DNA from: Pseudomonadota bacterium
GTDB lineage: Bacteria > Pseudomonadota > Gammaproteobacteria > Burkholderiales > SG8-39
Assembly: GCA_003242425.1 (NCBI GenBank)
Contig: QGUL01000032.1
Span: 1 to 10,235, forward strand
Length of the DNA stretch: 10,235 nucleotides
Reading direction: 5' to 3'
Shown here: in pieces, positions 9,492 through 10,235 of the stretch
Layout of the letters: each line of letters begins with the position of its first letter
Numbering within the stretch: the stretch's first letter is position 1
The notes under the pieces: generated by a model
The model's input: only the letters and a program-made list of their open reading frames with translations
What the model was told of the DNA's origin: nothing
Databases searched by the model: none
Position numbers and translations under genes: made by a program

Positions 9492-10235
9492 TCACACGCC
9501 CGGCGGACGGAAAGCGAACACGGGAGCGTTGCGCGCCGGGATATAGACGAAGCAGCGCGCCTTCGAGCAGTAGGCGAAACGCTTGAAGGTGTACACCACC
9601 AGATCGATGGCCGAGCCAATCGCCGACACATCGGCGGCGGAGCCCTCCCAGGGCAGCCTGCGCACCGTCCAGGTCGCGGTCGCCCCGATCGTCACCTCGA
9701 ACACTGCGTCCTCGTCCGCAGGCGTAATGAGATAGAGCCGGCCGTTGTGGGTGCAGATGTCGCCGCCGATCACCTCCGATGTGGTCGATGGCGGAATCGG
9801 CAGCGTGAGCGTGATGCGCTGCACGCCGGCTGTCGGGTTGTTGGGATTAAAGACCCACACGCCGGTGGATTTGGGCGTCGTCCTGCGGTAGGCCCACAAC
9901 ACCACGATGTCGCGCGGCGCGTAGTACTGCGCCGTGAGCGAATCGGGCCGCAGATCGCCCATGCCCTGCGCCATCGGATAGTTGGTCCAGGTCTTCGCGG
10001 CGACGTCGAGCTTGCCCACAATGGCGTTGCCGTGCACGAACTGCCACACGCAGTTGCGCTTGGAATCGTAGGCGCAGGCGCCGGTGGGCGGCACCTTGTT
10101 GCCGTTGTAGGCGTTGACCGAGAAACGCTTCCAGCGCTGCGCCGGTTGCGCGAGATCGAAGATGTGCGAATAGCCCGTCGAGCGCGACTCCTTGCCGCAG
10201 GCCATGCTCACGGCGCGCAAGAGACTACCGCGCGT
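9492..10235 (-). CDS. Kelch/beta-propeller-like protein of unknown function, 5'-truncated
   Basis: The frame is open from the right edge to a TGA at 9492-9494, giving at least 247 residues. A TTG at 10220 could serve as a start, but the frame continues past it, so I treat the gene as partial. The sequence repeats a blade-like pattern: a Gly or Ala-rich turn, strands, then an aromatic-x-Tyr/Phe close. Examples are ACAYDSKRNCVWQFV...GKLDVAAKTWTNYP, CTHNGRLYLITP...FEVTIGATATWTVRRLPW and the last RFAYCSKARCFVYIPARNAPVFAFRP. This resembles kelch or galactose-oxidase-like propellers, many of which are secreted. Several cysteine pairs (in the CAYDSKRNC and CSKARC segments) would suit disulfides in the periplasm or outside. 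I do not recognise a named family and cannot assign a function. It is tail-to-tail with the CopG-like gene. Confidence 0.65.
   Translation of the reverse strand, partial: TRGSLLRAVSMACGKESRSTGYSHIFDLAQPAQRWKRFSVNAYNGNKVPPTGACAYDSKRNCVWQFVHGNAIVGKLDVAAKTWTNYPMAQGMGDLRPDSLTAQYYAPRDIVVLWAYRRTTPKSTGVWVFNPNNPTAGVQRITLTLPIPPSTTSEVIGGDICTHNGRLYLITPADEDAVFEVTIGATATWTVRRLPWEGSAADVSAIGSAIDLVVYTFKRFAYCSKARCFVYIPARNAPVFAFRPPGV

Overview
The window looks like chromosomal DNA from a GC-rich Pseudomonadota, most likely a gammaproteobacterium of the Xanthomonadales/Nevskiales kind. The pointers are the E. coli-type hexameric NADP glutamate dehydrogenase and an Rrf2 regulator of the SUF type at the head of a sufBCDS-sufU-sufT operon. 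The lineage is inferred from gene content and was not tested by a search. Nearly all of the sequence is ordinary coding DNA. I saw no insertion sequence, CRISPR array, tRNA, rRNA or prophage.

Layout. At the left edge (to 542, + strand) is the C-terminal part of a BioF2/FemAB-like GNAT acetyltransferase. It converges on a minus-strand LEA-type (WHy domain) lipoprotein gene (573-1061), with a GC-rich hairpin between the two stop codons. Further right, on the minus strand, are gdhA (1227-2573), with a very clear intrinsic terminator after it, and an upstream region containing an NtrC-like dyad.

The core is a minus-strand operon read from about 9120 down to 2736: an Rrf2-family regulator, sufB, sufC, sufD, sufS, sufU and sufT. 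Four neighbouring genes (sufC/D, D/S, S/U) are joined by 4-bp ATGA overlaps and the other spacings are only a few bases, except for 49 bp between sufB and sufC. SufS with SufU mobilises sulfur from cysteine, SufBCD is the ATP-driven scaffold that builds the Fe-S cluster, SufT is a DUF59 maturation factor, and the Rrf2 protein probably senses cluster status and controls the operon. The promoter ahead of the regulator (TTGACT, 17-bp spacer, TACTAA) overlaps a 27-bp perfect interrupted dyad that is the obvious operator candidate.

Right of the operon, a small ribbon-helix-helix (CopG-like) gene runs divergently on the + strand (9291-9488). It ends 3 bp from the stop of a minus-strand gene that runs off the right edge and encodes a kelch/beta-propeller-like protein of unknown function.

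I did not find an undescribed system. The items most worth a second look are regulatory: the phased dyad over the suf promoter and the NtrC-like site ahead of gdhA.
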